DNA from: Benzoatithermus flavus
GTDB taxonomy: Bacteria; Pseudomonadota; Alphaproteobacteria; Geminicoccales; Geminicoccaceae
NCBI RefSeq assembly: GCF_037908215.1
Contig: NZ_JBBLZC010000005.1
Span: 62,001-126,000 of the forward strand
Direction: 5' to 3'
DNA: 64,000 nt
Shown here: in pieces, positions 61,885 to 64,000 of the stretch
How positions within the stretch are numbered: position 1 is the first letter of the stretch
How the letters are laid out: each line of letters opens with the position of its first letter
Translations under genes and position numbers: made by a program
Notes under the pieces: generated by a model
What the model was told of the DNA's origin: nothing
The model's input: the letters and a program-made list of their open reading frames with translations, nothing else
Database searches by the model: none

Positions 61885-61897
61885 TTGCGCCTATATA
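61885..61897 (-). repeat. 13-bp inverted repeat, right prophage edge
   Basis: TTGCGCCTATATA is the exact reverse complement of 52281-52293. It ends 15 bp before the CCA end of tRNA-Lys. Confidence 0.5.
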
Positions 61898-61912
61898 AGC
61901 CGTTGATTTGTC

Positions 61913-61988
61913 TGGTGGGCGCTCAGGGACTCGAACCCTGAACCCGCTGATTAAAAGTCAGCTGCTCTGCCAATTGAGCTAAGCGCCC
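61913..61988 (-). tRNA. tRNA-Lys (anticodon UUU)
   Basis: The minus strand folds as a full cloverleaf: acceptor GGGCGCT/AGCGCCC, D-arm with AGCTCAATTGGCAGAGC, anticodon stem GCTGA/TCAGC with loop CTTTTAA (anticodon TTT), T-arm CAGGGTTCGAGTCCCTG, discriminator A and encoded CCA. The prophage remnant lies on the 3' side of this tRNA, a classic integration position. Confidence 0.97.
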
Positions 61989-62254
61989 GCTCGCGACGGG
62001 CGGCATAATGACCCCGCTGATGCGGACGTCAAGCGCCGAGACGTTGGATGGCAGGACGATCGGACGGACGGGCTCGGGCGTGTCCGTGGCGCAGCCGGGC
62101 GCGATCCGGCGCACCGCGTCCCTTCGCCACCTGCCGGCCGTGCCCGCTTCGGAGCTCCCCACCGCCATCCACCCGACCGTTTCCCAGGTGCCGGCGCATG
62201 CCGTGCGCTGGCGCGCCGACCGAGGTCGTGCCGGTCTGCCGAGCGCACGAGGCC

Positions 62255-63388
62255 TCAGCCGGACCAGGGCTCGAGGTCCCCCATGGCTTGCTCCGCCTCG
62301 AACCGGGCGACGAACTCGGCGAGCCGGCCTGCCGCGATCGCCGTGCGCAGGTTCCGCATGAGATCCTGGTAGTACCAGAGATTGTTCCAGGTGAGCAGCA
62401 CGGCACCCAGGATCTCGCCCGACCTGACGAGGTGATGGAGATAAGCGCGGGAATAGTCGCGCGCGGCCGGGCAGTCGGAGGTCTCGTCCAAAGGCCGCGG
62501 ATCGTCGGCGTGGCGGGCGTTCTTGAGGTTGACGGGACCGCGGCGGGTGAAGGCCTGGCCGGTGCGGCCGGAGCGGGTGGGAAGCACGCAATCGAACATG
62601 TCGATGCCGCGGGCGACGGCACCCACGATGTCGGCGGGCTTGCCCACCCCCATGAGGTAGCGTGGCCGGCCGGCCGGCAGTAGCGGGCAGGTGGCTTCGA
62701 GCGTCGCGAACATGAGCTCTTGTGGCTCGCCGACCGCGAGCCCGCCCACGGCGTAGCCGTCGAAGCCGATCTCGACCAGGCCCTCGGCCGAGCGTCGGCG
62801 CAGCTCGGGATCGGTGCCGCCCTGGACGATGCCGAACAGGCCATAGCCCGCGCGCCGGACGAAGGCGCGCTTGGAGCGCTCGGCCCAGCGCAAGGAGAGC
62901 TCCATGGCGCGGGCGACCTCCCGTGGCGGCGCCGGTAGGGCGATGCACTCGTCGAGTACCATGGTGACGGTGGCATCGAGGAGGTGCTGGATCTCGACCG
63001 AGCGCTCGGGAGTCAGCTCGTGGCGGCTGCCGTCGAGATGCGAGCTGAACACCACGCCGCGCTCGGTGAGCTTGCGGCGCTCGGCCAGCGACATGACCTG
63101 AAAGCCGCCGGAATCGGTCAGGATCGGCTTCTGCCAGCCCATGAAGCGGTGCAGCCCGCCGAGACGGCCGATGCGTTCCGCACCGGGGCGGAGCATGAGG
63201 TGGTAGGTGTTGCCGAGGATGATCTCGGCACCGGTGGCCTCGACCATCTCGTTGGTCATGGCCTTGACGGTAGCGGCGGTGCCGACCGGCATGAAGGCCG
63301 GGGTCTCGATGGTGCCGAACGCGGTGAAGATCCGGCCGCGGCGGGCGGGGCCGTCCTCGGCGAGGAGCTCGAAGCGGAAGTCGGTCAT
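62255..63388 (-). CDS. tgt: Queuine tRNA-ribosyltransferase
   Basis: Tgt exchanges guanine-34 of GUN-anticodon tRNAs for the queuosine precursor preQ1. The 377-residue protein has FMPVGTAATVKAMT, the catalytic region LTDSGGFQVMSL (Asp nucleophile region), GLFGIVQGGTD, and MFDCVLPTRSGRTGQAF with the second catalytic Asp. The zinc-binding C-terminal region is less regular in view, ending near LHHLVRSGEILGAVLLTWNN. ATG 63388 overlaps the queA stop (ATGA), so the two queuosine genes are coupled. Confidence 0.96.
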   Translation of the reverse strand: MTDFRFELLAEDGPARRGRIFTAFGTIETPAFMPVGTAATVKAMTNEMVEATGAEIILGNTYHLMLRPGAERIGRLGGLHRFMGWQKPILTDSGGFQVMSLAERRKLTERGVVFSSHLDGSRHELTPERSVEIQHLLDATVTMVLDECIALPAPPREVARAMELSLRWAERSKRAFVRRAGYGLFGIVQGGTDPELRRRSAEGLVEIGFDGYAVGGLAVGEPQELMFATLEATCPLLPAGRPRYLMGVGKPADIVGAVARGIDMFDCVLPTRSGRTGQAFTRRGPVNLKNARHADDPRPLDETSDCPAARDYSRAYLHHLVRSGEILGAVLLTWNNLWYYQDLMRNLRTAIAAGRLAEFVARFEAEQAMGDLEPWSG

Positions 63389-64000
63389 GCGGGATCGTGC
63401 GCTCGGGTCAGAAGGCAGGCATCGCCGTAGCTGAAGAAACGGAAGCCCTCGGCGATCGCATGGGCATAAGCGGCGCGCATGCGCTCGAGGCCGGAGAAGG
63501 CGCAGACCAGCATGAACAGCGTGCTGCGCGGCAGGTGGAAGTTGGTGAGGAGAAGGTCGACCACGCGGAAACGATAGCCGGGGGTGATGAACAGACGCGT
63601 CTCGCCGCTGCCGGGACGCACCGTGCCGTCCGGCGCGGCCAGGCTCTCGAGCGTGCGCAGGACGGTGGTGCCGACCGAGACGATGCGGCCGCCGCGGGCA
63701 CGGGCCGCGGCGATGGCGGCCGCCGCAGCCTCGGGTACCTCGCACCATTCGGCGTGCATCCTGTGGCTCTCGGTGTCCTCGGCCTTGACCGGAGCGAAGG
63801 TGCCCGCGCCCACGTGCAGGGTGACGAAGGTGCGCTCGATGCCGGCGGCCGCGAGGCGGGCCAGGAGTTCCTCGGTGAGGTGGAGCGAGGCCGTGGGTGC
63901 CGCGACGGCACCGTCGCGGCGGGCGAAGACGGTCTGATAGAGGGCGCGGTCGCGGGGGTCGCCCCCTCTGGGGCGGCGGATATAGGGCGGGAGCGGCATG
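63385..64000 (-). CDS. queA: S-adenosylmethionine:tRNA ribosyltransferase-isomerase, truncated by window edge
   Basis: QueA adds the epoxycyclopentanediol ring to 7-aminomethyl-7-deazaguanosine in tRNA. The visible 204 residues are the C-terminal part: PPYIRRP, YQTVFARRDGAVAAPTASLH, FVTLHVGAGTF, GTTVLRTLES, and the terminal LLTNFHLPRSTLFMLVCAF plus FFSYGDACLL. The N-terminal part lies beyond base 64000; the Met at the edge is internal. It forms an operon with tgt. Confidence 0.95.
   Translation of the reverse strand, partial: MPLPPYIRRPRGGDPRDRALYQTVFARRDGAVAAPTASLHLTEELLARLAAAGIERTFVTLHVGAGTFAPVKAEDTESHRMHAEWCEVPEAAAAAIAAARARGGRIVSVGTTVLRTLESLAAPDGTVRPGSGETRLFITPGYRFRVVDLLLTNFHLPRSTLFMLVCAFSGLERMRAAYAHAIAEGFRFFSYGDACLLTRAHDPA

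Larger units (their letters stand above)
52281..61897. mobile_element. Degraded Mu-like prophage beside tRNA-Lys
   Basis: The region has minus-strand tail and morphogenesis genes (52.3-59.0 kb) divergent from plus-strand Mu-like early genes ending in gemA and mor (59.1-61.4 kb). It lacks integrase/transposase, repressor, terminase, portal, protease and capsid genes and carries several disabling lesions, so it cannot form virions. The two ends share a 13-bp inverted sequence (52281-52293; 61885-61897). The right end is 15 bp from the 3' end of tRNA-Lys, but no duplicate of the tRNA end was found on the left. Exact limits are uncertain. Confidence 0.8.
61405..61912. other. Non-coding right flank of the prophage
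   Basis: This 508-bp stretch has no convincing gene. It is richer in A+T than the rest and holds the TCCGAA repeat cluster (61583-61687), the right 13-bp inverted repeat (61885-61897) and AT-rich runs near 61720 and 61880. It may retain phage operators or transposase-binding sites. Confidence 0.6.

Noticed and set aside
61913..61988. attL/attR duplication of the tRNA-Lys 3' end
   Set aside because: I searched the left prophage edge (52.0-52.4 kb) by eye for the tRNA 3' segment and found no copy, so site-specific integration into the tRNA is not supported.

Overview
The window is high-GC DNA with dense, mostly ATG-started and often overlapping genes. Gene content points to an alphaproteobacterium, probably in the Rhodospirillales/Geminicoccaceae neighbourhood: gyrA-coaD and queA-tgt, a complete alphaproteobacterial cpa/tad pilus locus, several ribose-type ABC transporters, FNR/FixK boxes, and a remnant prophage with GTA-like tail genes. 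The assignment is inferred from gene families; I ran no searches.

Layout. 1-3.1 kb: 3' part of gyrA, then coaD. 3.1-4.5 kb: poorly coding DNA with small hypothetical ORFs. 4.5-9.5 kb: small catabolic loci (ThDP enzyme and divergent metal-dependent cyclase; DoxX and DODA-type dioxygenase with a divergent LysR regulator). 9.5-18.5 kb: an oxygen-responsive stress island with cytochrome b561, a PfkB kinase, Hsp20, archease, RtcB RNA ligase and a type II cation P-type ATPase. Two perfect TTGAT-N4-ATCAA boxes and one TTGA-N6-TCAA box precede the first gene of its transcription units. Four decayed genes sit inside it (second cytochrome b561, a secreted protein, an HPF/RaiA-type ribosome hibernation factor, a DUF3775 protein). 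18.5-30.2 kb: a 13-gene minus-strand flp-cpaABCDEF-tadBCD-tadE/F/G operon. 30.4-48.0 kb: a mainly minus-strand uptake and catabolism region with two ribose-type permeases, two single-domain ATPases, three sugar-binding proteins, a polar amino-acid ABC transporter, a PLP lyase and SDR, a MetE-like protein, an FGGY kinase and rhamnose mutarotase. It also holds an orphan VapB antitoxin whose VapC has been mostly deleted. 48.2-52.1 kb: a cargo-like stretch with a secreted Cys-rich protein, a secreted ricin-type beta-trefoil lectin behind AT-rich DNA, and a KAP-type P-loop NTPase.

52.3-61.9 kb is a degraded Mu-like prophage beside tRNA-Lys(UUU). Minus-strand morphogenesis genes (gp36-like, gpG-like, tail terminator, tail tube, G/GT chaperone, truncated tape measure, DUF6950, interrupted tail tip) diverge from plus-strand early genes (DnaA_N-like protein, gemA, mor). 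Integrase/transposase, repressor, terminase, portal and capsid genes are absent. The tail chaperone carries a canonical A AAA AAC slippery heptamer just before its stop, predicting a lambda G/GT-style -1 frameshift. A 13-bp inverted repeat lies at the two edges. 62-64 kb: tgt and the 3' part of queA, both minus strand.

The clearest functional theme is the 9.5-18.5 kb island, where a predicted FNR/FixK-type regulator would couple low oxygen to electron transfer, protein protection, RNA repair and ion transport. The most striking structural theme is recent gene decay (frameshifts, internal deletions, fusions) in the stress island, at vapBC and in the prophage.
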